This document shows, piece after piece, positions 25,942 to 35,406 of a stretch of 64,000 nt of DNA. Made by a program: the position numbers and the translations under genes. The notes below the pieces were generated by a model. The model did no database searches. It was not told where the DNA came from and was given only the letters and a program-made list of their open reading frames with translations. How positions within the stretch are numbered: position 1 is the stretch's first letter; the number at the start of each line of letters is the position of its first letter. Source of the DNA: Cyanobacterium sp. Dongsha4 (GTDB taxonomy: Bacteria; Cyanobacteriota; Cyanobacteriia; Cyanobacteriales; Cyanobacteriaceae); assembly GCF_036345015.1 (NCBI RefSeq), contig NZ_CP084098.1, positions 1 through 64,000 of the forward strand. Reading direction: 5' to 3'.

Positions 25942-26835
25942 CTAACTGAAATTTTCCAGATGTTGGTAAGCATTAATCATCCCCTGAGTGCCTTGACTAT
26001 ATCCTTCTCCTTCATTCAAATCAGCACTGACTTGAAATAACTGATTAGCTAATTCTATGCCGGGTAAATGCTCATCCTTGAGGGTTTCTTGCACTAAACG
26101 TAAGTCTTTTAATATATGCTTAATCATGAATCCGGGTTCAAAATCTGCCTCAATAACTTTTTTGCCCAAATTAGCTAATGCCCACGAACCTGCCGCACCC
26201 GTACTACATACTTTTACAATTAAGTTGGGGTCTATATTTTGAACTTGGGCTAATTTCATCGCTTCACATAAGGCTACCATATGCAAACTAGCTAAAACCT
26301 GATTACATAATTTTACCCCTTGTCCACTACCGACTTCTCCACAGTGAGTAATATTTTTGCCCATAATCTCTAAATATGGTAAACATTCTCTAAAGTCTTC
26401 TTCTTTGCCTCCTACCATAATCGTTAAAGTGCCTTGTTGAGCTCCAATATCTCCCCCAGAAACAGGGGCATCTAAGAAACGAATTTGCTTTTTCTCTAAT
26501 TGACTGGCAATGTTTTTCACTGCTGTTGAGCCAATGGTGCTAAAGTCAACTACTAAGCTGTTTGAGGAAGCAAAATTAATTACCCCTGACTCTGACAATA
26601 AAACTTCTTCTACATCTGGCACATCTCCTAAACAAGTAAAAATTATTTCGGCAGACTCTACCGCTTCGGCAATGCTATCTACCATTGTTAAAGATGATTC
26701 TTGTAATAAAGATTGTATATGAGGGCGATTTTTTGTGCGATTCCAAACTTTAACTTGACATTGGGCATTAGCTAAATTTTTTGCCATTGGTGCCCCCATT
26801 ACCCCTAATCCTAAAAATGCTATTTGATGATTCAT
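25942..26835 (-). CDS. NAD(P)-dependent beta-hydroxyacid dehydrogenase
   Basis: A 297-residue enzyme of the 3-hydroxyisobutyrate dehydrogenase group. The N terminus has the Rossmann IAFLGLGVMGAPMAKNL, then FLDAPVSGGDIGAQQGTL (substrate loop) and GSGQGVKLCNQVL, which holds the catalytic lysine. In cyanobacteria close relatives reduce glyoxylate or succinic semialdehyde; which substrate applies here cannot be told. It starts 11 bp after the end of the PPK2 gene's coding region on the same strand, so the two may form an operon. Confidence 0.9.
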   Translation of the reverse strand: MNHQIAFLGLGVMGAPMAKNLANAQCQVKVWNRTKNRPHIQSLLQESSLTMVDSIAEAVESAEIIFTCLGDVPDVEEVLLSESGVINFASSNSLVVDFSTIGSTAVKNIASQLEKKQIRFLDAPVSGGDIGAQQGTLTIMVGGKEEDFRECLPYLEIMGKNITHCGEVGSGQGVKLCNQVLASLHMVALCEAMKLAQVQNIDPNLIVKVCSTGAAGSWALANLGKKVIEADFEPGFMIKHILKDLRLVQETLKDEHLPGIELANQLFQVSADLNEGEGYSQGTQGMINAYQHLENFS

Positions 26836-26846
26836 GATTAACAGTT

Positions 26847-28328
26847 CTAATTAATCTTACTTTTGACAGCGTTGACTACGGTTTCTAATACATGAACCCT
26901 AGCATAATATTTATCATTCCCCGGTACAACTGTCCAAGGGGCGAGGGCTGTGCTAGTACGGGCGATCGCTTGATTTACTGCCACATCATACAAATTCCAT
27001 TTTTCTCGGTTGCGCCAATCTTCTTCGGTTAGTTTATAACGTTTATAAGGGTCTTCTTTTCGATCTTGAAAACGGTTTAATTGTTCTTCTGGACTAATAT
27101 GTAACCAGAATTTTAAAACAATATAATTATATGTAGCTAATTGAGCTTCAAACTCGTTAATTTCTCTGTAGGCTCTCCGCCATTCAATCTCCGTGGCAAA
27201 TCCTTCTATTCTTTCTACTAATACTCTACCATACCAACTGCGATCGCATATAGCAATTTTTCCTAAAGCTGGTAAACTACGCCAAAAACGCCAAAGATAA
27301 TGATATTTTTTTTCTTCATCTGTTGGGGCCGCAAAGGCGTGAACTTCATAACTACGAGGGTCTAAAATATCGGTAACACGCTTAATAGCACCTCCTTTCC
27401 CTGCCGCATCCCAACCTTCAAACAATAGTAAAACCCCGATATTATGTTCATAAATATCTTTTTGTAATTGTCTGAGTTGCACTTGGTATTTTTTTAATTT
27501 AGTTTTATATTCATCCTTTGGTAAGTGTAAGGTTAAATCTGTTTGAGCTAAATAATCAGGCTCAGTGGGTAATAATTGATTTTGGGGTGCAGAAGATGGA
27601 GTTGCTGTGATAATTTCTCTCTTGGCTAAACCTTCTCGAATAGTGGCCACTAGGTGGGTTAAAACCTTCACTTTCGCCCAACGTTGACAATCTGCCTCTA
27701 CTAAAACCCACGGGGCAAATCCCGTGCTAGTATAAATCAACATTTCTTCTGCTAAATGACTATATTCCTCATAATTTTTTACTTGTTGCCAGTCTTCTTT
27801 ACGCACTCGCCACGATTCTAGTTCATCTTTTTCATATTTTTTAAGACGATTTTTAAGTTCTTTATTGCTAACATGAAGCCAATATTTAGCAACCACTGCC
27901 CCATCTTCTACTAACTGTCTTTCAAAGGCATTAATATCCCTCATTATCAATGGCACTCTTTCATCTTCTAGGCGCTTAAATAATCTATCTTCTAATACAT
28001 GGGTGTACCAACTATGGTAAAAAATGCCAATACTTCCAACTGGCGGAATTTTCTGCCAGAAACGCCAAAGAAAAGGATATTGTTTTTCTTGGTCTGATGG
28101 TGCTAGGATAGGATGAACGGTAAAACCACGAGGATCCATATAGTTTGTCATTTGTTTTACTAATCCCCCTTTTCCTGCGGCCGCCCACCCTTCTAAAACT
28201 ACGATGATAGGCAATTTTTGTAACCAACAAATATTCTGGAGCGATCGCAACTCTCGCATTAATTCTTCTATTTTGTAGCGGTAAGTATCCTTATCGAGAG
28301 AGTTACTTAAATCAAGGGTGTCTAACAT
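26847..28328 (-). CDS. Tandem PPK2 polyphosphate:AMP/nucleotide phosphotransferase
   Basis: A 493-residue protein with two PPK2 domains. The C-terminal one (about 255-493) is complete: LLFEGWDAAGKGGAIKRV, then EIAICDRSWYGRVLVE-type residues ICDRSWYGRV and FWLHIS. The N-terminal one (about 15-240) has LEGWAAAGKGGLVKQM, but its lid motif reads YHSWYTHVLEDR, so it is probably less active or structural. Tandem PPK2 enzymes (class II) use polyphosphate to phosphorylate AMP to ADP. It would link polyphosphate stores to adenylate balance. Transcribed upstream of the hydroxyacid dehydrogenase. Confidence 0.9.
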   Translation of the reverse strand: MLDTLDLSNSLDKDTYRYKIEELMRELRSLQNICWLQKLPIIVVLEGWAAAGKGGLVKQMTNYMDPRGFTVHPILAPSDQEKQYPFLWRFWQKIPPVGSIGIFYHSWYTHVLEDRLFKRLEDERVPLIMRDINAFERQLVEDGAVVAKYWLHVSNKELKNRLKKYEKDELESWRVRKEDWQQVKNYEEYSHLAEEMLIYTSTGFAPWVLVEADCQRWAKVKVLTHLVATIREGLAKREIITATPSSAPQNQLLPTEPDYLAQTDLTLHLPKDEYKTKLKKYQVQLRQLQKDIYEHNIGVLLLFEGWDAAGKGGAIKRVTDILDPRSYEVHAFAAPTDEEKKYHYLWRFWRSLPALGKIAICDRSWYGRVLVERIEGFATEIEWRRAYREINEFEAQLATYNYIVLKFWLHISPEEQLNRFQDRKEDPYKRYKLTEEDWRNREKWNLYDVAVNQAIARTSTALAPWTVVPGNDKYYARVHVLETVVNAVKSKIN

Positions 28329-28429
28329 TTAAAAACTTTATCCTAACAACTTTATTCTATTTCCAAATATATAGTTTATTTTGTTGATACTAATTCATTC
28401 TTAATTAATTCTTAACACAAGTAAATAAA

Positions 28430-28626
28430 GGTTTCAGGCTTCAGGTGGTAGGGGTTGAATATATTAAATCCTTACGGTATTGGGGAATTAGGGGGAAACG
28501 AGTTAGTAGTTAGGAGTTAGGAGTTCGGAGTTAGAAGTCATTAATTATCATCAACTATTTACCTTTGCCCTTTGCCCCTTGCCCTTTGCCCTTTTAACTT
28601 TCACCTTTGCCCCTTGCCCTTTTCTC
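28430..28626. repeat. Degenerate intergenic short-motif repeat
   Basis: The 338-bp gap 28329-28666 is largely made of recurring words: AGGTTTCAGGCTTCAGG-like text, GGAGTTAGGAGTTCGGAG, TAATTATCATCAACTATTT, and alternating TTTGCCCTTTGCCCCTTGCC. They are the same words as at 7258-7412 in the same orientation. No gene is seen. Confidence 0.65.
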
Positions 28627-28666
28627 CACCACTCATAGATGAAAATGTATCCCGAACTCAGGTTAC

Positions 28667-30925
28667 TTAAAATTTCTCCCCTATACCAAAATGAATACGG
28701 CTATCACCTTCATCATTAATGGCATAATCAATACGAATAGGCCCGACAGGAGATTGAACCCTTACTCCTAAACCATAGCCAAAACCATCACCATTTAAGC
28801 CTCTGACTTCAGCAGGTTTACCAATCACTGCACCCCCAGAACCTAAAGTAGTACCATAGTCAAAGAATAATGCACCCCCAACAAAAGAAATAATTGGGAA
28901 ACGATATTCCGCAGTGGCTTGAAAGTACGATCGCCCATTCCCTAAATCTCCTTCTCCGTAGCCTCTGACAGAATTACTACCGCCGATAACAAAGGCTTCA
29001 TAGGGGGGTAAGTCACCGAGAACAGTACCTCCTTGGAAGTTAAAAGCAAGGGTTTGAGGACCTTCTGTAAAGTCAAAATTAATTAGTTTCAGGGGAATAT
29101 AATAACTATAACTAGCACGAACACGGTTAAATAATATACCAGTACCCGGAAGAGTTTGTTCTGTTCCTAACAGTAGTAAACTACCGCTAGTAGGTGTTAA
29201 ACCATTATTACGAGTATCTTGAGACGCATTAAAACGCCAAGTAATTAAATCATCAACTCCACTGGCATTATACGCTAATTTCTGACTGCCAAAGGCTTCT
29301 CCTGAACGGGGCGATAAATCACCGTCTGCGTCTTGAACTTCAATGTGTTGATATTGTAAGCCTGTACTTAATACCCACTCGGCGGGAGAAAAGGGATCTT
29401 TAGCAAGGGGTCTGGAGAAAGAAATACCTGCCCCCGTACGAACAACTCTAGGGCTATCATTATTGACCTCTGTACGGATGGTTTCTGTATCTGTACCATC
29501 GTACACTAGAGAGATGGAACGACGACGGAAAATATTGCCAGTGTAGGATGTGCGGTAAGGATCTCCTGCAATCCAAGGATCTTGATAGCTCAAGTCGAAA
29601 AGAAGTTCTCTTTCCCCTAACTGAAATTCAACCCCAACAGTCTGGTTATTTCCGCCAAGGTTTCTTTCTTGATAACTAACTGTACCAAAAATACCGCTAG
29701 TGGAACTAATACCTGCACCTGCCGCAAGAGAGCCAGTATTTGTTTCAACAACCTCTACATTCATGACCACTTCTGAGGGGTCTTCTGCAGGACTAAAGGA
29801 GAGTTTTACATCCTCAAAAATGCCTAAACCGAATACTCTTTGTAAGTCTTGTTGAGCAGTTCTCCGATTAAATATATCTCCGGGTTTAAGTTTCATTTCT
29901 CTGGTAACAATGAAATCTCTTGTTCTACCATTAGTTTCTTCTTGTTCAGAGTTAAAAAATTTAACTTGAATATCAGCGATTTGTCCTTCTGCGATAATTA
30001 GGGTGACGACTCCTTGTTCACTAATTTGGGGTGCCCCAACTACTTGTGCTAGGTCATAGCCGTTATCGGTGTACCATTTATTTAGTTCTGCAATGCCTTC
30101 TTGTAAGTCTCGCAGATTAAGAATTTGTCCATACTGTTCTGCAAAGGCTTCGTTAATTACTTCAGGAGGTAATAAACTTTGTTCATCAGTTTTTTCAGGT
30201 AGAGTTTGAATTTCTACTTTTTGCAAAACTGGGTTTGCTTCAACTTGGTAGGTAATTCTGACCCCATATTGGGTATCTTCGGGAGTTACTCGAACGTTGC
30301 GGAAAAAGCCTGTGGCATAGATGGCGTTAATATCTTCTTGTAAACGAGAGCGAGTCGTGGTGCGTCCGGGAGTAGTACGAATTGTATTGTAAACCAGATC
30401 GGTCAGTTCAGGATCAACCCCTGTAACTAAGACTTCAGAAACTAATACTCTGGGTTCTTGGGAGGTTTCATTTTGAGGAGAATTTGGTGTTGAGGGGGGT
30501 TGATTTTGCTGAGTTTCTGGAGAGGTGGTTGTGTCTGTTTGAGATAATAAGTTTTGGGCAATATATGAGGGGGAATTTTCGATAATTTTATCTTCACTCA
30601 GGGGTTGAGTTGGGTAGGTTACGGGAATAGAAATATGAGGAGTTTCGGAGTTATGGGAAGATAACTGAGGGGTTTTTTCTGCCAGAGCCTTTAAGGGTGT
30701 TGTGACACTAATCAGAGATAGCAGTGTAAGAGTAAGGGGTTTTGACCATAGGGATTTAGGCTTTGTATAAGAGATTGTTTGCTGGGGGATTTTTTTTGTA
30801 AGCAAAGAGAGATTTTTTGCTATGTTTTTTTCGTTCAAGGTGATACTGACACCCTCTTTTTGTGCCTGTGTCAAACCCAGACTTATTGTCTTTAAATAAT
30901 TCTTACTGTTTTTGTTCACTGCCAC
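28667..30925 (-). CDS. Outer-membrane assembly protein Omp85/BamA
   Basis: A 752-residue cyanobacterial Omp85. A long N-terminal leader with a hydrophobic stretch near 65-85 (signal) and a Pro/Ser/Gln-rich linker precede POTRA domains (about 155-410: VLVSEVLVTGVDPELTDLVY, YATGFFRNVRVTPEDT, FGLGIFEDVKLSFSP) and a 16-strand barrel (about 420-752) with NSVRGYGEGDLGNGRSYF (the VRGY loop) and the terminal FGIGEKF ending in Phe. It inserts beta-barrel proteins into the outer membrane. Starts 30 bp after purC's stop on the same strand, so both may be co-transcribed. Confidence 0.93.
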   Translation of the reverse strand: MAVNKNSKNYLKTISLGLTQAQKEGVSITLNEKNIAKNLSLLTKKIPQQTISYTKPKSLWSKPLTLTLLSLISVTTPLKALAEKTPQLSSHNSETPHISIPVTYPTQPLSEDKIIENSPSYIAQNLLSQTDTTTSPETQQNQPPSTPNSPQNETSQEPRVLVSEVLVTGVDPELTDLVYNTIRTTPGRTTTRSRLQEDINAIYATGFFRNVRVTPEDTQYGVRITYQVEANPVLQKVEIQTLPEKTDEQSLLPPEVINEAFAEQYGQILNLRDLQEGIAELNKWYTDNGYDLAQVVGAPQISEQGVVTLIIAEGQIADIQVKFFNSEQEETNGRTRDFIVTREMKLKPGDIFNRRTAQQDLQRVFGLGIFEDVKLSFSPAEDPSEVVMNVEVVETNTGSLAAGAGISSTSGIFGTVSYQERNLGGNNQTVGVEFQLGERELLFDLSYQDPWIAGDPYRTSYTGNIFRRRSISLVYDGTDTETIRTEVNNDSPRVVRTGAGISFSRPLAKDPFSPAEWVLSTGLQYQHIEVQDADGDLSPRSGEAFGSQKLAYNASGVDDLITWRFNASQDTRNNGLTPTSGSLLLLGTEQTLPGTGILFNRVRASYSYYIPLKLINFDFTEGPQTLAFNFQGGTVLGDLPPYEAFVIGGSNSVRGYGEGDLGNGRSYFQATAEYRFPIISFVGGALFFDYGTTLGSGGAVIGKPAEVRGLNGDGFGYGLGVRVQSPVGPIRIDYAINDEGDSRIHFGIGEKF

Positions 30926-30958
30926 ACACCAAATGTTAATTATTTGTTTTTAAATATA

Positions 30959-31705
30959 CTAGCTATTTTTGAGTTTTTCAATTTGTGTTAAAACTCTTTG
31001 TTGTACCTCTTGATAGGCGGATTCTATTTTGCCTAAGTCTTGGCGAAAACGATCTTTATCTAGGACTCTTTTTTGTTTATCTTGTTCCAATTCATCCCAT
31101 AAACGGCAAGTATCGGGACTAATTTCATCGGCTAAAATAATATTGTTTTCTGAATCAAAGCCGAATTCTAGTTTAAAATCGACGAGGGTAATTTGACAAC
31201 TTTGGAAAAATTCTTGTAGGTGTTGATTAATTTGTAGTGCGTATTGTTTCAGTTGCTCTATTTGTTCTGAAGGTATGATATTGAGAATTGAGAGGCGATC
31301 GCGCGTTAGTAGAGGATCTCCTAATTCATCATTTTTAAGGTAAAATTCCACGAGGGGGAAAGGCAATTTTTCACCTTGATTTAATCCCGTTTGTTTACAT
31401 AAACTTCCTGCGGCGATATTTCTAACTACTACTTCGAGGGGAATAATCTTAACGGCTTTGACCAACATTTCACGAGAGGAGGGCTGATCAATAAAATGCG
31501 TGGGAATACCTTTAGATTCTAGCCACTTTAGCAGGGCGGATGAAACTGTACAGTTTATTTCTCCTTTACCTACTATCGTTCCTTTTTTTTGGGCATTGAA
31601 AGCGGTGGCATCATCCTTAAAATAAGTTAAGTATTCTTGCTCTTTTTCTGTCCCATAGACAATTTTGGCTTTTCCTTCATATAATTTTTGAGCCGATGTT
31701 GACAT
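30959..31705 (-). CDS. purC: Phosphoribosylaminoimidazole-succinocarboxamide synthase
   Basis: A 248-residue SAICAR synthetase, the ATP-dependent enzyme joining CAIR and aspartate in purine synthesis. Family signs are KLYEGKAKIVYGTEKEQEYL at the N terminus, PLEVVVRNIAAGSLCK, LVDFKLEFGFD and ADEISPDTCRLWD. Length is typical. The gene lies directly upstream of the Omp85 gene on the same strand and 104 bp (divergent) from the nearest upstream ORF region of holB. Confidence 0.95.
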   Translation of the reverse strand: MSTSAQKLYEGKAKIVYGTEKEQEYLTYFKDDATAFNAQKKGTIVGKGEINCTVSSALLKWLESKGIPTHFIDQPSSREMLVKAVKIIPLEVVVRNIAAGSLCKQTGLNQGEKLPFPLVEFYLKNDELGDPLLTRDRLSILNIIPSEQIEQLKQYALQINQHLQEFFQSCQITLVDFKLEFGFDSENNIILADEISPDTCRLWDELEQDKQKRVLDKDRFRQDLGKIESAYQEVQQRVLTQIEKLKNS

Positions 31706-31860
31706 AGTTAAAAATCATCCTAGACAAATAAATCCAAATATTACCTTATCATAATTAGCGATTTGAGCAATGGAGATTTCACTGTTCAGGAGAGGTTAAT
31801 TAAACACTCTTGCCTTTTGTCTTATCGAAATTGTTAATTACTAATAAAAATCTACTACGA

Positions 31861-32808
31861 ATGAAACCTTTAGCAAAATTAATTGGACAACCTTTAGCCG
31901 TAGAACTTTTAGAAAGTGCGATCGCAATAGATAGAATTGCCCCTGCATATTTGTTTATCGGTGCGGAAGGCATTGGTAAAGCATTAGCGGCGAAGTGTTT
32001 TACAGAAATGTTGTTAATTTCCCCCGATGAAGATTATGCTTCTGCTTGTCAAAAGTTATATGCGGGAAATCATCCTGATTTTTTATGGGTTGAACCAACT
32101 TACAATGATAAAGGTCAATTGTTAACAGCGAAAGAAGCCGAGGAAAAAGGTTTAAAACGGAAAACTGCTCCACAAATTAGAATTGAGCAAGTGAGAGAAA
32201 TTAGTCAATTTGTAAGTCGTCCTCCCCTAAAAGGCGATCGCTCTATTGTGGTGATTGAAGGGGCAGAGTTAATGGCAGAATCGGCAGGAAATGCTCTTTT
32301 AAAAACCCTTGAAGATCCGGGCAGAGCAACAATTATTTTAATTGCAAAAAGCACAGATTCTATTCTTTCAACCTTAGTTTCTCGCTGTCAAATAATTCCT
32401 TTTTTTCGTCTTAGTGAAGAACATTTAAAGTTAGTTTTATATAGAGCTAATAAAGCTGAAGTTTTAGATTATCCTCAGTTAATAAATTTATCTCAAGGTT
32501 GTCCGGGCAAAGCGATCGCAGATTGGCAAAAATTGACTGATATTCCTTCTGATTTGATCAATAAATTAACTAAATTTCCTAGGAATATTATAGAAGGCTT
32601 ATTATTAGCCAAAGAAATTACCAAAAATTTAGAATTAGATACACAACTATGGTTAGCTGATTATTTACAGTATTTTTATTGGGAAAAAGAAAGAAAATCA
32701 GAGTTAATTAATAGTTTAGAAAAAGTAAAAAAATTATTATTTAGATATGTACAACCTCGACTTGTTTGGGATTGTTTTTTCTTAGAAAATATTTTAGAAA
32801 GCAACTAA
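31861..32808 (+). CDS. holB: DNA polymerase III subunit delta'
   Basis: A 315-residue AAA+ clamp-loader subunit, starting at ATG 31861 (MKPLAKLIGQPLAVELLESA) rather than at an in-frame TTG 51 bp upstream. A P-loop-like YLFIGAEGIGKALAAKCF, the sensor region VVIEGAELMAESAGNALLKT and LEDPGRATIILIAKS followed by LVSRCQIIPF are as in delta'. The zinc-finger cysteines common in DnaX/delta' are reduced here. It would load the sliding clamp with DnaX and delta. Convergent with pfk across a 76-bp repeat. Confidence 0.88.
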   Translation: MKPLAKLIGQPLAVELLESAIAIDRIAPAYLFIGAEGIGKALAAKCFTEMLLISPDEDYASACQKLYAGNHPDFLWVEPTYNDKGQLLTAKEAEEKGLKRKTAPQIRIEQVREISQFVSRPPLKGDRSIVVIEGAELMAESAGNALLKTLEDPGRATIILIAKSTDSILSTLVSRCQIIPFFRLSEEHLKLVLYRANKAEVLDYPQLINLSQGCPGKAIADWQKLTDIPSDLINKLTKFPRNIIEGLLLAKEITKNLELDTQLWLADYLQYFYWEKERKSELINSLEKVKKLLFRYVQPRLVWDCFFLENILESN

Positions 32809-32824
32809 GAATCAAAGGGCAAGG

Positions 32825-32900
32825 GGCAAAGGTAAATAGTTGCTAATTAAGAATTAAGAATTAAAAACTCCGTTCACGACCGAAGGGAGTGTAAGAGCCG
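32825..32900. repeat. 76-bp intergenic repeat, copy 2 (copy 1 at 12177-12252)
   Basis: Nearly identical to 12177-12252 over 76 bp, same orientation, again between convergent genes. Contains CGTTCACGACCGAAGGGAGT followed by GTAAGAGCCG. The following 35 bp (GAACTCTCCGAACTCTCC) are a short tandem duplication. Confidence 0.8.
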
Positions 32901-32938
32901 GGGGGTGCGAACTCTCCGAACTCTCCAACTCCGATAAT

Positions 32939-34159
32939 TCACTCATTAGTAATGGTTGAAGCTAAAGGAGTGTAAGGATAGTTAGAAGTATGAGGATGAT
33001 AGTGGGATTCTCCTAAATAAATACCCAAAGATAAAGCTGTTCTGACCATGAAACCTTCTGGATCTACGGGTGAAGGACAAGTTTTTTCCTGATGACACCA
33101 TTTAATCATAGGCATAATTTGCTCAAGGGATTTGCTTTCCACATTTCCGTTTTGCCAAATAACTAGGCGGTTATAACATTCTTCTCCGATCAAATCTAGG
33201 GCTTTGATAGCAAATACTGTCGCTAAAATGCGATCGAATGAGCTAGGGACACCACATCTTTGTAAATGACCTAAAATAGTTGCTCTTGTATCAATTTGGT
33301 TTAATCCGCAGTAGCGATCGCCCCCAGTGGAACATAATTGATGACTTCTTTCTTTCAATAAATCTGCCAAGGTTTCCGCAATATAAGGATCTTTTTCCGC
33401 ATTTAGCCCTTTTACCCCTTCTGCTATGACAATTAAAGCAAATTTACGCCTATCTTTACGCAATTGGGCAATATATTCACACATTCCTACTAAAGTAGCT
33501 TCCGTTAGTTGAGGAGTTAACTCTGGAATTAAAATACAGTCTGCTCCCCCTGCTATACCAGCGTGTAAAGATAAATGACCTGCATCTCTTCCCATCACCT
33601 GCACCACCATAATTCTTTCGTGACTGGCGGCGGTAAAAGTCAAATCGTATAGGGCTTGTGTGACTGTATTACGAGCAGTATCAAAGCCCACAGACCTCTC
33701 GGTAAAAGCAACATCATTATCAATAGTTTTAGGAATTACAACTAAGTTCCAATTACCTTTTTTAGCTAAATCATAAATAATATCTAAGCTACCATCTCCA
33801 CCAATAGCAATTAAAGCATCTAATTCTAGGGCTTCATAACCTTTGATAATGTCTTTTGTAACTTGTTCTTCTTGAGGATTACCTCTACTTAAAGAACCCA
33901 AAACACTACCACTCATAAACTGTAATACATCCAAACCCTGTAAAACACCGGGTAAATCATAACCGTGAGGATGTAACTTAAGTTCCTCAATATTTAGTTT
34001 TCCATGAACAAAATCAATAAATCCATCCGTACCCCTAGGAATACCATATACTTCCCATCCCCTTAAAGTCGCATACTTTACCACTGCTCTAATAATCGCA
34101 TTTAGTCCGGGGCAGTCTCCTCCACTGGTGAGAATACCAATTCTTTTTTTTGTCTTCAT
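32939..34159 (-). CDS. ATP-dependent 6-phosphofructokinase
   Basis: A 406-residue phosphofructokinase. [20 protein letters not shown] is the nucleotide-binding start, [12 protein letters not shown] has Gly after GGDG (typical of ATP use) and [20 protein letters not shown] is the fructose-phosphate site with the catalytic Asp. The Lys in PKTIDND, where classical bacterial enzymes have Gly, places it in the clade of longer cyanobacterial/plant-type PFKs. It commits sugar phosphate to glycolysis in the dark. Single gene with a long repeat-rich gap upstream. Confidence 0.92.
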   Translation of the reverse strand: MKTKKRIGILTSGGDCPGLNAIIRAVVKYATLRGWEVYGIPRGTDGFIDFVHGKLNIEELKLHPHGYDLPGVLQGLDVLQFMSGSVLGSLSRGNPQEEQVTKDIIKGYEALELDALIAIGGDGSLDIIYDLAKKGNWNLVVIPKTIDNDVAFTERSVGFDTARNTVTQALYDLTFTAASHERIMVVQVMGRDAGHLSLHAGIAGGADCILIPELTPQLTEATLVGMCEYIAQLRKDRRKFALIVIAEGVKGLNAEKDPYIAETLADLLKERSHQLCSTGGDRYCGLNQIDTRATILGHLQRCGVPSSFDRILATVFAIKALDLIGEECYNRLVIWQNGNVESKSLEQIMPMIKWCHQEKTCPSPVDPEGFMVRTALSLGIYLGESHYHPHTSNYPYTPLASTITNE

Positions 34160-34630
34160 CTTGCAATTTTCTTATTATTTAAAACATAAGTTTTATGCTT
34201 TAATCTTATGATTAATTTAAAAATTTCTATCAAGAGAAAACATTAAATTAAATTAAAAAAAATAACAGAAAGTTTTTAGTGGAATGAGGAAATGAGGAAG
34301 TAGGGGCTTAGGGTTTTGATGTGTTAGGGAAGACAAGTTCGGAAGAGGTTTCAGGTTTGGGGTTTCAGGTCTCAGGTTTGACTGTTTTAATTAATTACTA
34401 ATTTCTAATTACCACTGCCCTGTACATCGTTGCCCTTTCCTTTCAACTTAAAGACAAATTAGCTTAAAATGAGATCTTAAATTAGTACAACAATAGTAGA
34501 AAGCGAATTTAATAAGTTTTTTGTCAATTCTTATTACTGTTGTCCTTCTCCCCTTTTAAGGGGAGATATAGAGGGGTTTCCCTTATTTCTTGGCTTCACC
34601 AGTATATTTTTGGCTAGATTCAAGTCTGAG
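34160..34630. repeat. Repeat-rich gap between pfk and ycf4
   Basis: About 470 bp without a gene. 34285-34440 holds the short-motif repeats (GAGGTTTCAGGTTTGGGGTT, TTTCAGGTCTCAGG). At 34548-34565 there is a perfect small palindrome CTCCCCTTTTAAGGGGAG, followed by AGAGGGGTTTCCC, a common cyanobacterial intergenic element that could end ycf4 transcription from the minus strand. The first ~100 bp upstream of pfk are AT-rich and likely hold its promoter. Confidence 0.6.
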
Positions 34631-35182
34631 TTAAAGTCCTTCTAAAGGCACAGTTAGAAAACGAGCTAATTCTGCTCCTTGATTTTCTAGTTGAGAAAGA
34701 GGCATTGGCTCACCAACCGAGGTTAATGGTATGTCTCTTTTGGGTTTAACTCTCAAATATAAAGCTCTTTTGGGGTTTAATCCTTCTTTGATTTCTGCTC
34801 TTATAGCCTGAATATCATCAATATCATAGACTAATTCAATTTTGCGATTTTTCCCTAGAAAACCTTGACGATAGATGGTAACTTTACCCTTTTTTTTATC
34901 AAATTCGTTGTAACCGCTACCAACATCAAGAATAATCATTAACCATAGATAACTAGCTAATAATGTTCCTGCTACACCGTAAAAAGTTAGGGCAATACCT
35001 TGGGGAATGAATTGTAATTCCGAAGTGTCACTAACAATAAGTAAATTTGTATGTAAATAACTGGATAATCCTGCTAAAAGAAAGCCGATACCGCCAATGG
35101 AAACTGCGATCGCCCAAAAATAGTTACTAAATCTTCTTGAACCTATTATCTGTTGTTTGTAAATAAAATTATTTGCTGTCAT
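34631..35182 (-). CDS. ycf4: Photosystem I assembly protein Ycf4
   Basis: A 183-residue thylakoid protein with two membrane helices near the N terminus (FWAIAVSIGGIGFLLAGLSS about 23-42 and GIALTFYGVAGTLLASYLWL about 63-82) and a hydrophilic C-terminal domain with RKIELVYDIDDIQAIRAEIK and ALYLRVKPKRDIPLT. Length and layout match Ycf4, which helps build photosystem I. Monocistronic here. Confidence 0.95.
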   Translation of the reverse strand: MTANNFIYKQQIIGSRRFSNYFWAIAVSIGGIGFLLAGLSSYLHTNLLIVSDTSELQFIPQGIALTFYGVAGTLLASYLWLMIILDVGSGYNEFDKKKGKVTIYRQGFLGKNRKIELVYDIDDIQAIRAEIKEGLNPKRALYLRVKPKRDIPLTSVGEPMPLSQLENQGAELARFLTVPLEGL

Positions 35183-35249
35183 TGGTAAAAATTAATAAAT
35201 TTATCTTATTAAGAGGGAATAACCTCATCATTATTGAAACAAGTTTAAT

Positions 35250-35403
35250 TGTACCTGAGTTCGACAAGAGGTGTTAGGTTTCAGGTGTCAGGTGTTACGC
35301 TGTTAGGGGGAAATAAGTAATGAGTTCGGGGTATTGTGTTCAGGGTTCAGAGTTAGAAGTTATTAATTATTCACTAATTCATCTTTGCCCATTGCCCTTT
35401 GAT
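35250..35403. repeat. Degenerate intergenic short-motif repeat
   Basis: The gap between the Rieske oxygenase and ycf4 contains TGAGTTCGACAAGAGG, GTTTCAGGTGTCAGGTG, GGTTCAGAGTTAGAAG and TTTGCCCATTGCCC, the same word set as the other gaps. No coding capacity. Confidence 0.6.
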
Positions 35404-35406
35404 AAA

